From Prevotella sp. (GTDB taxonomy: Bacteria > Bacteroidota > Bacteroidia > Bacteroidales > Bacteroidaceae), in NCBI GenBank assembly GCA_017477435.1, contig JAFUVV010000044.1:1-55809 (forward strand): a stretch of DNA of 55,809 nucleotides. The letters run 5' to 3'. Positions 34,832-44,649 of this stretch are shown piece by piece. Every line of letters begins with the position of its first letter. Position 1 is the first letter of the stretch. A program made the position numbers and the translations under genes. The notes beneath the pieces are model-generated. The model did not search any database, had not been told where the DNA came from, and was given only the letters and a program-made list of their open reading frames with translations.

Positions 34832-35239
34832 ATGGATATAAACGATTTTATCCAATACAAGGACAAATTCACGGAGAATGCCTTCGTGGATAAGGTGTCG
34901 AAGATTGCCAAGCGCGCCGGCAGCAAACTCGTTTACGCTGCCTTGGTGCTCTACTACACTCTACAGAGCGACAAGGTGTCGCTGAAAGACAAAGCCATCA
35001 TTATCGGAGCCCTGGGTTACCTCGTCGCTCCTATCGATGCAATGCCCGACATCATCCCCATTGCCGGGCTTGGCGACGACCTGGCTGTGCTACTCTTTGT
35101 GCTGGAGAAAGTGTGGGGCGACGTGACCGACGAAATCAAAGGAAAGGCGAAGGCGAAGCTTGCAAAGTGGTTCGACGACGACGAAATCGTGAAAGCAGAG
35201 GACGTCTTCACGGAAGAACCGCAAGACATTCCAGTCTGA
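34832..35239 (+). CDS. DUF1232 (YkvA-like) membrane protein
   Basis: A 135-residue protein of family DUF1232, of unknown function and common in bacteria. The family core LGYLVAPIDAMPDIIPIAGLGDDLAVL is centred near residue 75, the region expected to be membrane-embedded, followed by a charged Lys/Glu tail. It sits between rnpB and uvrA with its own convergent terminator. No operon partner is visible. Confidence 0.85.
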   Translation: MDINDFIQYKDKFTENAFVDKVSKIAKRAGSKLVYAALVLYYTLQSDKVSLKDKAIIIGALGYLVAPIDAMPDIIPIAGLGDDLAVLLFVLEKVWGDVTDEIKGKAKAKLAKWFDDDEIVKAEDVFTEEPQDIPV

Positions 35240-35258
35240 CCTACGTCCACTGACAAAA

Positions 35259-35305
35259 CAAAGGAGTCGTAATGCCTGATTCTGAGCATCACGACTCCTT
35301 TTTCG
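35259..35305. terminator. Bidirectional terminator between DUF1232 gene and uvrA
   Basis: AAAGGAGTCGT pairs with ACGACTCCTTT, with A-tract and T-tract flanks (ACAAAAC..., TTTTTCG). It lies between convergent genes. Confidence 0.85.
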
Positions 35306-35315
35306 TTTCTTCTTT

Positions 35316-38141
35316 CTATGGCTCCATCCCCAGCTCCCGTCGCAGGAAGCGAGGCGTATATCCCTTCTCCGACATTGCCACCTCCTCCGGTGTACCTGCA
35401 GAGAGAACGGTGCCGCCATTGCGACCACCCTCGGGTCCCATGTCGATTATGTAGTCGGCAAGCTTTATGACGTCGAGGTTGTGCTCGATGATTATCACCG
35501 TATTTCCTCGGTCGACAAGCCGCTGCAACACTTCCATGAGCACGCGTATGTCCTCGAAATGCAGCCCCGTGGTGGGTTCGTCGAGAATGTAGAGCGTTCG
35601 TCCGGTATCGCGCCGCGACAGTTCTGCCGCCAGTTTCACACGCTGGCTCTCGCCGCCCGACAGCGTGGTGGACGGCTGACCAAGCTTTATATATCCGAGT
35701 CCGACATCTTGTATCGTCTTGATCTTCTGCAAGATGTGCGGCACGTTTTCGAAGAACTCCACCGCCTGGTTTATGGTCATGTCGAGCACGTCGGCAATGC
35801 TCTTTCCTTTATACCTCACTTCGAGCGTCTCCCTGTTGTATCGTTTCCCATGGCACACTTCGCAAGGAACCATCACATCGGGCAGGAAATTCATCTCAAT
35901 GTTTTTATATCCGTTGCCTCCGCACGCTTCACACCGCCCGCCTTTCACGTTGAACGAGAAGCGTCCGGGTTTATATCCGCGTATCTTAGCCTCTGGGAGG
36001 CCGACGAACAGCGAACGTATATCTGAGAACACTCCGGTGTATGTGGCGGGATTGCTGCGTGGAGAGCGGCCGATGGGCGATTGGTCGACGTTGATCACTT
36101 TGTCGACATTGTCCATTCCCTCGATTGCTTTCATCGGCATCGGACGTTTCAGCGATCGATAGAAATGCTGGCTCAGGGCGGGCTGCAGGGTCTCGTTGAT
36201 GAGGGTAGACTTTCCGCTTCCGCTCACTCCCGTGACCACTATCAGCGTGCCGAGGGGGAAGCTGACGTCGATATTCTTCAGGTTGTTTCCCGTTGCCCCA
36301 CGCACAGTGATTGTCTTTCCGTTGCCTTTGCGCCGTTCTGCAGGGACAGCAATCTCGCGCTTGCCGGAGAGATAGTCGGCTGTGAGCGTATTGGTGAGGA
36401 GCATGTCCGACGGTTTTCCCTGGAACACGATCTCCCCTCCCTTGCGCCCTGCCTTCGGGCCTACGTCGACGATGTAGTCGGCGGCGAGCATCATGTCTTT
36501 GTCGTGCTCTACGACGATGACGGTATTTCCAATGTCGCGCAGTTCCTTGAGCGACCCGATGAGCCGTTCGTTGTCGCGCTGATGGAGTCCGATGCTTGGT
36601 TCGTCGAGGATATAGAGCACGTTCACGAGTTGCGATCCTATCTGTGTGGCGAGCCTTATGCGCTGGCTTTCACCTCCGGAGAGCGATGCCGATGGGCGGT
36701 TGAGGGCGAGGTAGTCGAGTCCCACTTCGAGGAGGAAGTCCACCCGTGAGAGGAGTTCCTTTATTATCTCGTGGGCAATTTTGCCTTCTGCGGGGCTCAT
36801 GTGCTGTTCTGCCTTGGCGAGCCATTGGCGCAGGTCGTCGATATCGAGGGCTGACACTTCGGCGATGTTCTTGTCCCAAATCTTGTATGAGAGCGATTCT
36901 CGCTTCAGTCGCTGGCCTTTACATTCGGGGCATACAGTGCTTTCGAGGAACTGGTCGGCCCACTTCTGGCCGCTGGCACTGTCGTCGTTGTCCATCACCA
37001 TGCGCAGGTATTTAATCACTCCGTCGTAGGTGGTGAAATAGTCGGATGATGTATGCACGAGGTCTTTTGATATCTTCACGCTCTCGAGCGAACCGTAGAG
37101 GATCTCGCGTATTGCCTCGTCGGGTATCTCTTTCAGGGGTGTGCGGATGTCGAGGTCGTACTTACTGAGCAGGGATGCTATCTGCCAGAATATCATCTGG
37201 TTTTTCTGTTTCCCCAGCGGGGCTATTCCTCCGTCGGCGATGCTCACGCTTTTGTTGGGCATCACCTTGTCGAGGTCGATCTCGTTCACTGTTCCCAGTC
37301 CTTTGCAGTAGGGGCATGCGCCTTCGGGCGAGTTGAAGGAGAAGATGTTTGGAGCGGCCTCGCCGTAGGAGAGTCCTGTCACGGGATCGATGAGTCGTCG
37401 CGAATAGTTGCGCAGTTCTCCCGTTGCCTTGTCGAGGATCATGAGCGATCCGTCGCCTTGCCGGAGTGCTGTCTCCACGGTGCGGCGCAGGCGTTCATCG
37501 TCCTTGCCGGCCACTTTCAGCTTGTCTATCACCACCTCGATGTTGTGGTTCTGATAGCGGTCTACCTTCATGCCTCGCACGATGTCTTGTATCTCGCCGT
37601 CGACGCGCACATAGAGATAGCCTTTCTTGCGCATGCTTTCGAAGAGTTCTCTGTAGTGTCCCTTGCGTTGACGGACGAGGGGAGCGAGGATGTAGATCTG
37701 CCTGTCGGCGTAGTCGGAGAGGATCATCTCTACAACTTGCTCCTCGGTGTACTTCTGCATTTTCTCGCCTGAGAGGTAGCTGTAGGCTGTTCCGGCGCGG
37801 GCGTAGAGCAGTCGGAGGTAGTCGTAGATTTCGGTGGTAGTACCCACGGTGGAGCGCGGGTTTTTGTTGGTGGTCTTCTGTTCGATGCTTATCACGGGGC
37901 TGAGTCCCGTTATCTTGTCGACGTCGGGCCGCTCCATCCCGCCGAGGAAGTTGCGGGCATAGGCCGAGAAGGTCTCTATGTATCGGCGTTGTCCCTCGGC
38001 ATAGATGGTGTCGAAGGCCAATGATGACTTGCCCGACCCTGAGAGTCCGGTGATAACGGTCAATGAATTGCGTGGGATATCGACGTCCACATTCTTCAGA
38101 TTGTGGACGCGTGCACCGAGAACACTTATCTTTCCTGCCAT
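35316..38141 (-). CDS. uvrA: Excinuclease ABC subunit UvrA
   Basis: Damage-recognition ATPase of nucleotide excision repair, acting with UvrB and UvrC. It has 941 residues, full length. Two ABC modules are clear: Walker [10 protein letters not shown] at 32-40 and [10 protein letters not shown] in the second half; signatures [12 protein letters not shown] and [12 protein letters not shown]; and zinc modules CPYCKG / CPECKG and CEACGG / CEVCHG. The start at 38141 is only 3 bp beyond the stop of the upstream T9SS-B gene, so the two are probably cotranscribed. Confidence 0.97.
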   Translation of the reverse strand: MAGKISVLGARVHNLKNVDVDIPRNSLTVITGLSGSGKSSLAFDTIYAEGQRRYIETFSAYARNFLGGMERPDVDKITGLSPVISIEQKTTNKNPRSTVGTTTEIYDYLRLLYARAGTAYSYLSGEKMQKYTEEQVVEMILSDYADRQIYILAPLVRQRKGHYRELFESMRKKGYLYVRVDGEIQDIVRGMKVDRYQNHNIEVVIDKLKVAGKDDERLRRTVETALRQGDGSLMILDKATGELRNYSRRLIDPVTGLSYGEAAPNIFSFNSPEGACPYCKGLGTVNEIDLDKVMPNKSVSIADGGIAPLGKQKNQMIFWQIASLLSKYDLDIRTPLKEIPDEAIREILYGSLESVKISKDLVHTSSDYFTTYDGVIKYLRMVMDNDDSASGQKWADQFLESTVCPECKGQRLKRESLSYKIWDKNIAEVSALDIDDLRQWLAKAEQHMSPAEGKIAHEIIKELLSRVDFLLEVGLDYLALNRPSASLSGGESQRIRLATQIGSQLVNVLYILDEPSIGLHQRDNERLIGSLKELRDIGNTVIVVEHDKDMMLAADYIVDVGPKAGRKGGEIVFQGKPSDMLLTNTLTADYLSGKREIAVPAERRKGNGKTITVRGATGNNLKNIDVSFPLGTLIVVTGVSGSGKSTLINETLQPALSQHFYRSLKRPMPMKAIEGMDNVDKVINVDQSPIGRSPRSNPATYTGVFSDIRSLFVGLPEAKIRGYKPGRFSFNVKGGRCEACGGNGYKNIEMNFLPDVMVPCEVCHGKRYNRETLEVRYKGKSIADVLDMTINQAVEFFENVPHILQKIKTIQDVGLGYIKLGQPSTTLSGGESQRVKLAAELSRRDTGRTLYILDEPTTGLHFEDIRVLMEVLQRLVDRGNTVIIIEHNLDVIKLADYIIDMGPEGGRNGGTVLSAGTPEEVAMSEKGYTPRFLRRELGMEP

Positions 38142-38144
38142 CAG

Positions 38145-38888
38145 TTATTCTGTTCCATAAGTGTCGCCCTCTCTGACTCCGCGAAGCAGGTTAACGTCGC
38201 GTTTTATGTTGAACTTTCTTCCGTCGGCGCCACGTGCCTTCACCAGCACGTAATAGACGCCATCCTTCACGGGCTTGCCCTTGTATTTACCATCCCAGCC
38301 TGCCTCGTAGGTGTAGCAGTCGGTCCACGAATAGAGCTTCTGCCCCCAACGGTTGAAGATGTGGGCCTCAAATTCTACGATACTCTGCGGGCCGTTGCCG
38401 TCTTTAGTGCCTTTGGCCTGATAGTATTCGTTGTGGCCGTCGTTGTTGGGAGAAAAGGCATTTGGAAATTCCAGTTTGCTTTCCGATATTCCGACTGTCA
38501 ATGGTGCTGCCGTTTCCCAGTACTCTTCTGTAAACTTCACGGTGTCGTTGCCTTGCACGAAGACGGCATAGAGAACGATTCTGTGCCCGCCTGCCTTCGT
38601 GAACGTAAACTCCGTGTCCTCCTCGAATCGCTTCAGATATGGTTCGTCTTCGCCCTCGAGAGTGAAGCGCCACTCGTAGTGGGCATCCCATCCGGCCGTG
38701 TGCTCGGCGTTGGCAAAGAACTGTGCCCGCAGGGGTGCCGAACCGGAATACGACGTGCCTTCATCCTCGGTGCCGTCGACGGCATAGAACCGTGCCGTGG
38801 GACTGATGGAGGGAAGAAGGTCTTGAGCCGAAGACTCAGCAAAAGCCATCAGCGCAAATATCATGCATAGAAAACAAAACTTTTTCAT
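38145..38888 (-). CDS. Secreted protein with T9SS type B (gliding-motility) C-terminal domain
   Basis: A 247-residue protein with a signal peptide ([21 protein letters not shown]). A PKD-like beta middle part is followed by a CHU_C/gliding motility-associated C-terminal domain: [46 protein letters not shown]. Type B domains direct export by the type IX secretion system and surface attachment. The protein is unusually short, with little apart from the sorting module. It lies directly upstream of uvrA and behind the two-box promoter module. Confidence 0.85.
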   Translation of the reverse strand: MKKFCFLCMIFALMAFAESSAQDLLPSISPTARFYAVDGTEDEGTSYSGSAPLRAQFFANAEHTAGWDAHYEWRFTLEGEDEPYLKRFEEDTEFTFTKAGGHRIVLYAVFVQGNDTVKFTEEYWETAAPLTVGISESKLEFPNAFSPNNDGHNEYYQAKGTKDGNGPQSIVEFEAHIFNRWGQKLYSWTDCYTYEAGWDGKYKGKPVKDGVYYVLVKARGADGRKFNIKRDVNLLRGVREGDTYGTE

Positions 38889-38911
38889 CGACTAATAATA
38901 TATATAATGTG

Positions 38912-39025
38912 CAAAGTTAGTGAAAACCGAGAGCAGAACAAAATAAATCTATTTATTTTTTCTGCCGAGGTGCATCCTAACTTCTTCAGCCGAAGGCTGG
39001 AAAAGTTAGTGCAAGTCGAGCGGAG
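38912..39025 (-). promoter_or_regulatory. Two-box promoter module before the T9SS-B/uvrA genes
   Basis: On the minus strand the order is a distal CTCGACTTGCACTAACTTTT (box ends at 39001), GAAGTTAGGATGCACCTCGG, an A/T-rich spacer, then a proximal CTCGGTTTTCACTAACTTTG (box 38912-38919). The boxes are 89 bp apart. The arrangement matches 34224-34346. The proximal box is 24 bp before the ATG. Confidence 0.75.
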
Positions 39026-39153
39026 AGCAAAAATAAAAACGCAAAAAAAGCATTTTTATTGTCTTTCCTATAGTTGGAACATGAGCGCCGGAGATGCTTT
39101 CTCCGACAAACAGAGAAGCAACACGACACAGCCGTCGTAACCATCTGTCTTCA

Positions 39154-39248
39154 GTACAAAGGCCATGTACCCCGAGTACAAAGTTCATGTACGCCGAGTA
39201 CAAAGCCCATGTACTGCAAGTACAAGAACCATGTACTGCAGTCTGTAC
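39154..39248 (+). repeat. 22-bp-period GTAC palindrome array 2
   Basis: GTAC at 39154, 39176, 39198 and 39220, and at 39167, 39189, 39211 and 39233. Period and 9/13 offsets are the same as in array 1. Units read CATGTACnnnGAGTACAAAG. It lies between the divergent T9SS-B gene and TonB-receptor gene, upstream of the receptor promoter. Confidence 0.9.
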
Positions 39249-39325
39249 GATGCAATGCCCGTCTATCAAGGCCCGAACGGGAGCAGAAAAACAGCCTGCA
39301 ACTTGGCCGTTAGCATTAAAATGAC

Positions 39326-39333
39326 TAACTTCG
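39326..39333 (+). promoter_or_regulatory. Promoter of the TonB receptor gene
   Basis: TAACTTCG followed by CAGACG is a one-base variant of TAnnTTTG, identical to the surE box. It is 36 bp before the ATG. Confidence 0.5.
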
Positions 39334-39368
39334 CAGACGATTTCAACACACTTAATTCAAACAACAAG

Positions 39369-41393
39369 ATGAAAAAGCAACGTTTCAACCCGACGAAGCC
39401 ACTCGTCTTCAGGCATTTCTCGCATAAGAGCTACGCTCTCTTTGCGTGCCTGGGGAAGGTGGTCATCATCGGAGTGCTCAGCGTCAGTACGCTGAAGCAT
39501 GCCAAGGCCGACGGCATCAGTGTGCGCACGGAATTGGCCGACGACTCGCTGAAGCGTGCTCCCATCGGTCTCGACGAGGTGACCATCACCGGCTCGCGAG
39601 CGCCGCTCACTGCGGCAGAGGCAGCAAGGATGGTGACCGTGGTCAGCCGCGACGAGATAGAACGTGCGGAGGCTAACAGCATCAGCGACATCCTAAAACA
39701 GGTCACGGGCGTAGATGTCCGGCAGCGCGGGGCCTTTGGTATTCAGACGGACATAGCAACAAGCGGCGGCACATTCGACCAGACGGCCATTCTATTGAAT
39801 GGTATGAACCTCAGCAGTGCACAGACAGGGCACAACGCCACCGACTTCCCAGTAAGCATTTCCGACATTGAGAGAATCGAAATCGTCAGTGGGCCCGCAG
39901 CCCGACTGATGGGAGCATCGGCATTCGCAGGAGCGATAAACATCGTCACCCGGCGGCCGAAAACGTCGGGCATCAGTCTGCGCGCCGAGGGAGGAAGCTA
40001 CGGCACGGCAGCAACCGAAGCAACCATGGCACTCAGCAAAGGAGCACTAAAGACGATGATTGCCACAGGCTACGGACAAAGCGACGGCGGTACAGAGAAC
40101 AGCGACTTCCACATGCGACGCGCATACTGGCAGGGCAGCATCTCGAAAACCAGCCTCCTGCTGCGCTGGCAAGCAGGCATCTCGTCGAGAGACTTCGGAG
40201 CAAGCACGTTCTACACCGCACGCTTCAATAACCAATACGAGACCACGCGCCGAATCATCGCCTCCGTAGGCGCCGACGTAGCAATACCAGGCACACGAAT
40301 CCTGATCTCACCGACGCTCTATGCCCATCGCGACATCGACCACTATCAGCTCACACGAGGACTCACAGGAGCCGAAAACGGCGAGAACCTCCACCGCACC
40401 GACAACTACGGACTGCAACTCAACGCCAGCACAGCATGGACACTGGGACGCACGACGATAGGATTCGACATAGCAAGAGACCACATACTTTCCACAGCCT
40501 ACGGACTGCCAATGGACGAAAGCAAGTGGAAAGACATCAGAAACAGCTCACGGAAATACAACCGCAAAGCAGGACGCACAAACTCGTCGATTACACTCGA
40601 GCACAACATCGTCATGCAACAGCTGTCACTCTCCGTAGGAATGACCGCCATCAGAAACACCGGACTCGACAGCAGCATAAGATTCTACCCAGGCATCGAC
40701 GCAGCATATCGCCCGACAGCAGAGTGGAAAATATTCGCATCAGTAAACAAAGGCCTCCGACTGCCGACGTTCACCGACCTCTACATCGCCAACGCAATCC
40801 AGAAAGGCGACGACAGCCTGCGACCGGAGAGAAACACTATGATGAGAATCGGAGCACAGACAGACAACCCCATCTCAAACGCCTCGCTGAGCATGTTCTA
40901 CAGCCGAGGACGGGATATGATCGACTGGGTCTACCCCGACGAGACCTCCAAGCAATACCACGCCATGAACATCGGACGGCTGAACAATCTCGGCATCGAT
41001 GCCGACGTGACACTCAAAATGGGGAAAATATGGCAACAGGGATTCCTGAAAAACATCCGGCTGTCATACTCCTACATCCATCAGCGTCATTCCACCGGTC
41101 AGCCAATCTGGAAATCGCTCTATGCACTCGAGTATCTACGCCACAAGTTCACCGCCCAGGTCGACCACCATATCTGGCGCAACCTTTCGGCCACGTGGGC
41201 CTTCCGGTGGCAACAGCGCATGAACGGCTACCACCCGTATGCCAAGATCGACTGCCGCATCGCGTGGAACACCGACAAGTATTCCCTCTGGATGAAAGGC
41301 GACAACCTCACCGCCCACCGCTACTACGACCTCGGCGGCGTGCGGCAGCCAGGACTATGGATAATGGCAGGCGCAGAGGTAAGATTGAAATAA
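39369..41393 (+). CDS. TonB-dependent outer-membrane receptor
   Basis: An active importer of a bound ligand through a 22-strand barrel. It has 674 residues from the ATG at 39369; the frame is open further upstream, but that part is the GTAC array and promoter. The N-terminus is long and basic before a hydrophobic signal segment (about residues 26-46). A TonB-box-like LDEVTITGSR precedes the plug domain (VVSRDEIERAEA, DILKQVTGVDVRQRG, IERIEIVSGPAARLMGA, GAINIVTRRP). Barrel strands end in MAGAEVRLK. It lacks the carboxypeptidase-like extension of SusC proteins and resembles the BtuB/siderophore receptor class. Ligand unknown; there is no adjacent SusD or ABC transporter. Confidence 0.9.
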   Translation: MKKQRFNPTKPLVFRHFSHKSYALFACLGKVVIIGVLSVSTLKHAKADGISVRTELADDSLKRAPIGLDEVTITGSRAPLTAAEAARMVTVVSRDEIERAEANSISDILKQVTGVDVRQRGAFGIQTDIATSGGTFDQTAILLNGMNLSSAQTGHNATDFPVSISDIERIEIVSGPAARLMGASAFAGAINIVTRRPKTSGISLRAEGGSYGTAATEATMALSKGALKTMIATGYGQSDGGTENSDFHMRRAYWQGSISKTSLLLRWQAGISSRDFGASTFYTARFNNQYETTRRIIASVGADVAIPGTRILISPTLYAHRDIDHYQLTRGLTGAENGENLHRTDNYGLQLNASTAWTLGRTTIGFDIARDHILSTAYGLPMDESKWKDIRNSSRKYNRKAGRTNSSITLEHNIVMQQLSLSVGMTAIRNTGLDSSIRFYPGIDAAYRPTAEWKIFASVNKGLRLPTFTDLYIANAIQKGDDSLRPERNTMMRIGAQTDNPISNASLSMFYSRGRDMIDWVYPDETSKQYHAMNIGRLNNLGIDADVTLKMGKIWQQGFLKNIRLSYSYIHQRHSTGQPIWKSLYALEYLRHKFTAQVDHHIWRNLSATWAFRWQQRMNGYHPYAKIDCRIAWNTDKYSLWMKGDNLTAHRYYDLGGVRQPGLWIMAGAEVRLK

Positions 41394-41600
41394 GAAAAAA
41401 AAACTTAGGGACGATGGTTCCTATAAAATTGCTACAAGCCCTAAGACCCTTGGGAAATAAAACTTGGCGGAGCAGGATTGCAAAGGCATCCCGCTCCGCC
41501 ATTCTGATAAATGCTCGTTCCACGCTCCTCAACCGACGGCCTCTGTCCCCAGCATACGGTCGAAGGGAGAAAAGAATCCTCACTCCACACTCCTCAAAGA

Positions 41601-43010
41601 TCAGCTCTTCAGCTTGAACGACTTTTCGATCTCGTCGAGCAATGTAGCAAACTCGGAATCCGCCGAGAGTCGCTTCTCCACGTTGTGGCAGCTGTGGATC
41701 ACAGTGCTGTGGTCGCGCCCGCCGACAAGCTTTCCTATCCTTGCCGCAGGCATGCGAGTGAACTTCTGTGCCATATACATTGCCACCTGGCGGGGAACGA
41801 CAAACTCTCTTCGGCGCGACTGGCCGTTGAGGTCGTCGGCACTGATGCCGAAGCGATCGCAGACGGCACCCACGATGTCGTCTATCGTGAGCGGATTGTC
41901 GTCGCTCTTCACTGCCCGCTTCACCACACGCTCGGCAAGACGTATGTCGATCTCAGTGTTGTAGACCACCGAATAGGCCAGCAGGCCGTTGATGGCACCT
42001 TCCAGATCGCGCACACTGCCATTGGCTGTCTCAGCGATGAAACGCACCACGTCCTCAGGTATCGACAGACCGTCGCGCTTCATCTTGCTGTGAAGGATAT
42101 CGACGCACAACTGCACGTTGGGCTTCTCTATCTCGGCAATCAGTCCGCAGGAGAACCTCGTGATGAGCCTTTCGTTCATCCCGACGAGCTCGACAGGCGG
42201 ACGGTCGCAGGCAAGGATGATCTGCTTGCCGGTGCGGAAGAGATGGTTGAAAATGTGGAAGAACGTCTCACGCGTGCTCGTGGCAGTGAGCCACTCCTGC
42301 ACGTCGTCGACGATGAGCATGTCTATCGACTGATAGAAGTTGATGAAGTCGTTGGTCGTGCGGTTGCGGACAGAATCGGTGTACTGCACTTGGAACAGCC
42401 GTGCGCTGATGTAAAGCACGCGGCGCTGAGGATACAATTGCTTCGTGCGTACGCCTATGGCATTAATAAGGTGTGTCTTTCCACATCCAGACGGTCCGAA
42501 GACGAACAGCGGGTTGAACGTGACGTTGCTCGGATGCTCGGCTATCGACAGTCCCACCGTGCGGGGAAGCTTGTTGCTCGTACCCTCAATGTAGTTGTTG
42601 AACGTCTGCCGCGGATTCAGATATGAATCAAACTGCGAGTTCCTTGCAGCGTCGAACACCGTCGGCGCCTTGTTGGCCTGCTTCGTCAGCGGCTGCTCGC
42701 GACGCACGTAGGACTCGTCGGCTGTATACTCCACCGCAGTCTCGGGATGCGCCACTGCCAGCACGCGATACTTCAGGACAATCTTGCCTCGGAATACACG
42801 CTGGAACACCTTGCGAAGCAGATCGGCAAAGTTGCCCTCCAGGTACTCCACAATCATGTGGCTCTGCACCTGTAGCATCAGCGTCCGAGTAGCCTCATCG
42901 TACGACTCGCATACGATGGGCTGGAACCATGTGCTATATTGTTGCTCTGAGACGTTTCGCTTAACGAGCGCAAGACACTCGTCCCAAAGAGCTTTAGGAC
43001 TTTCGTTCAT
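41601..43010 (-). CDS. dnaA: Chromosomal replication initiator DnaA
   Basis: It unwinds oriC and loads the helicase. It has 469 residues and four domains: an N-terminal DUF3675-like domain, a linker, and an AAA+ domain with Walker A GPSGCGKT at 172-179 and Walker B MLIVDDVQ. The C-terminal DNA-binding domain contains GGRDHSTVIHSCHNVEK. The gene has its own promoter with a palindrome in the leader. It is not next to dnaN or rpmH, which is common in Bacteroidetes. Confidence 0.96.
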   Translation of the reverse strand: MNESPKALWDECLALVKRNVSEQQYSTWFQPIVCESYDEATRTLMLQVQSHMIVEYLEGNFADLLRKVFQRVFRGKIVLKYRVLAVAHPETAVEYTADESYVRREQPLTKQANKAPTVFDAARNSQFDSYLNPRQTFNNYIEGTSNKLPRTVGLSIAEHPSNVTFNPLFVFGPSGCGKTHLINAIGVRTKQLYPQRRVLYISARLFQVQYTDSVRNRTTNDFINFYQSIDMLIVDDVQEWLTATSTRETFFHIFNHLFRTGKQIILACDRPPVELVGMNERLITRFSCGLIAEIEKPNVQLCVDILHSKMKRDGLSIPEDVVRFIAETANGSVRDLEGAINGLLAYSVVYNTEIDIRLAERVVKRAVKSDDNPLTIDDIVGAVCDRFGISADDLNGQSRRREFVVPRQVAMYMAQKFTRMPAARIGKLVGGRDHSTVIHSCHNVEKRLSADSEFATLLDEIEKSFKLKS

Positions 43011-43099
43011 CTGCTTCTGATTTAATTGATCTGTTCGGCAACCAGTGGCTCATCGTATCCCGTCGGCACTAATGGCCACGTGTTGTCCGAAACGACGTT

Positions 43100-43118
43100 G
43101 ATAGTTTAAACTGCTATC
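43100..43118. promoter_or_regulatory. Palindrome in the dnaA leader
   Basis: GATAGTTTAAACTGCTATC has GATAG/CTATC arms around AGTTTAAACT. It begins a few bases after the predicted dnaA transcription start, a position suited to an operator. Confidence 0.45.
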
Positions 43119-43126
43119 ATCGTCTG

Positions 43127-43134
43127 CAAAATTA
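43127..43134 (-). promoter_or_regulatory. Promoter of dnaA
   Basis: Reading leftward the box is TAATTTTG followed by CAGACGA, the same string as at parA and nrdJ. The leader is about 110 nt. The remaining gap to 43597 is AT-rich, with no gene and no clear DnaA-box cluster. Confidence 0.7.
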
Positions 43135-43597
43135 AAAAAGAATTATAGAAAAAACAAGAGCGTAAACATTATAGCAACATCGCACTTTTTCATAAAATGC
43201 CATATTTAAACACTTTACACGTTTTATCCGATTTTTCCGTTTTTTGCGTCTTTTGATTTTAGGAAATATATAATAATCAAATAGTTAAACCAATTAGCAT
43301 AAAGTAAACAACTTTCACAGTGAAACAATTATTTTTCGAGTACAAACTGCCGAAAAATTAACACTTTAAGAGCAAAAGCAACCACGTGAAACAAGAAAAG
43401 ATGTTATTTATACAAAATCTATATAGAAAGCCTTCCGACGCTTTTTCTTCACAATGTCATCAACAACTCTCTTGTGTAAAAAAAGCGGAAATCTTTGTTC
43501 TTAGCGGCGCAGACAGCACGACACGAGACTGCAAGGAAAGGCTGTCGGACCGGCCGGAAAGAACCATTGGGCTGACAGGGAAGGATGGCATGGCAAA

Positions 43598-43680
43598 GTA
43601 CAAAGGCTTTCAACTCGCAGTACATGGGGCTTGTACTCGCAGTACATGGGCTTTGTACTCCGCGTACAAAGCCCATGTAC
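43598..43680. repeat. 22-bp-period GTAC palindrome array 3
   Basis: GTAC at 43598, 43620, 43642 and 43664, and at 43633, 43655 and 43677: again an exact 22-bp period with the same offsets. The linker orientation changes inside the array (CATGGGCTTTGTAC and GTACAAAGCCCATGTAC). It lies just after the mce gene stop. Confidence 0.9.
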
Positions 43681-43707
43681 TATAACCAGAGCATACGAAC
43701 GAGGCTG

Positions 43708-44607
43708 CTATTTGTCCTTCTTACCGAAGACAGAGAAGTGTACGTATCGCTTCGGATGAGCCCTGAAGTTGTTGAGCAGCGAGTCGGCGGCGACGGCTGT
43801 GGCGTTGAGATTGTCGTAGAGCTTGCTGTCGCGCATCAGCTTGCCAAGGGTGCCGTTGTTGTTTGCGAGCTGCGAGGAGAGGTCCTGCATGTTGTCGAGC
43901 GTGGCGTTGAGTTTCTTCATCGTAGCGTCGACATCAACAGCTGCGAGGTTTCCAGTAAGTCGTGAGGTATTGCCGAGAAGAGTGTCGGCCTTGGTAACCA
44001 TCCGAGGCACGTCGCGGTTGAGCTCGGCAAGGAGTGTGTTGAACTGCTTCGTGGAGGCTGTAAGGTCGGCTGTTATCGCCTCAACGTTGTGAACGGAGCG
44101 CGTCAGCGACGGGTCGGCGAGAAGGGTGTTGATGCTTCCCATTATTGAATCGAGCTTAGGGATCATCTTCTCCACCGATGGCAACAGAGCGGCAACGCTG
44201 CTCAGCGTGCCGCCATCGACGTGGCCTTCTATCACGTCGCCAGGCTTGAGGGTGCCGCCACTGAGATCACCGAGGCGCATACTGACGCGCACATTGCCGA
44301 GCATGTCGCTCTCGATGACGGCTTCGGAACCGACGGGAACGATCATTTTCTTGTCGAGGCCGACCTCTACCATCGTCGGCTTCTTGTGGCTGTAGTCGTA
44401 CTTCACCCCTTTGACCACGCCGACCTGGTAGCCGTCGGAATAGATGGGACTGGAGACTCCAAGACCACTGACGTCGTCGAAGTGGATGTAGTAGTTATTG
44501 TCGTCGGAAAACATTGCCATGCCTTTAAGGAACTGCAGTCCGTAGAAAAGAACGACTATGCCAAGTATTGCTACGATTGCGATGCGAATTTCTTTTGATA
44601 TCTTCAT
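43708..44607 (-). CDS. MCE/MlaD family protein
   Basis: Periplasmic subunit of a lipid transporter of the Mla type. It has 299 residues, one N-terminal TM (about 8-27, IRIAIVAILGIVVLFYGLQFL), an MCE domain (about 38-115, with FDDVSGLGVSSPIYSDGYQVG), then a long helical region rich in Leu/Asp/Asn that may form an oligomeric needle or coiled coil. It is the last gene of the nrdJ-folB-amidase-mce run. The MlaE/MlaF partners are not in this window. Confidence 0.87.
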   Translation of the reverse strand: MKISKEIRIAIVAILGIVVLFYGLQFLKGMAMFSDDNNYYIHFDDVSGLGVSSPIYSDGYQVGVVKGVKYDYSHKKPTMVEVGLDKKMIVPVGSEAVIESDMLGNVRVSMRLGDLSGGTLKPGDVIEGHVDGGTLSSVAALLPSVEKMIPKLDSIMGSINTLLADPSLTRSVHNVEAITADLTASTKQFNTLLAELNRDVPRMVTKADTLLGNTSRLTGNLAAVDVDATMKKLNATLDNMQDLSSQLANNNGTLGKLMRDSKLYDNLNATAVAADSLLNNFRAHPKRYVHFSVFGKKDK

Positions 44608-44649
44608 ATAAAAATGTAGGTGTAAAAACAGCTTAGCTATTCCAGTTAT

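Noticed and set aside
39165..39368. 68-residue N-terminal extension of the TonB receptor
   Set aside because: It would be encoded by the GTAC array and promoter; the ATG at 39369 gives a plausible signal sequence.
40436..41617. 393-codon open frame overlapping the TonB receptor gene
   Set aside because: Arg/His/Pro-rich shadow frame inside a clearly supported gene.
43135..43597. Possible oriC upstream of dnaA
   Set aside because: AT-rich, but I find no cluster of DnaA boxes (TTATCCACA-like); only TTATCCGAT appears. In Bacteroidetes dnaA is often not at oriC.
43386..43685. 99-codon open frame between dnaA and the mce gene
   Set aside because: Its end runs through the GTAC array; composition and motifs do not support coding.
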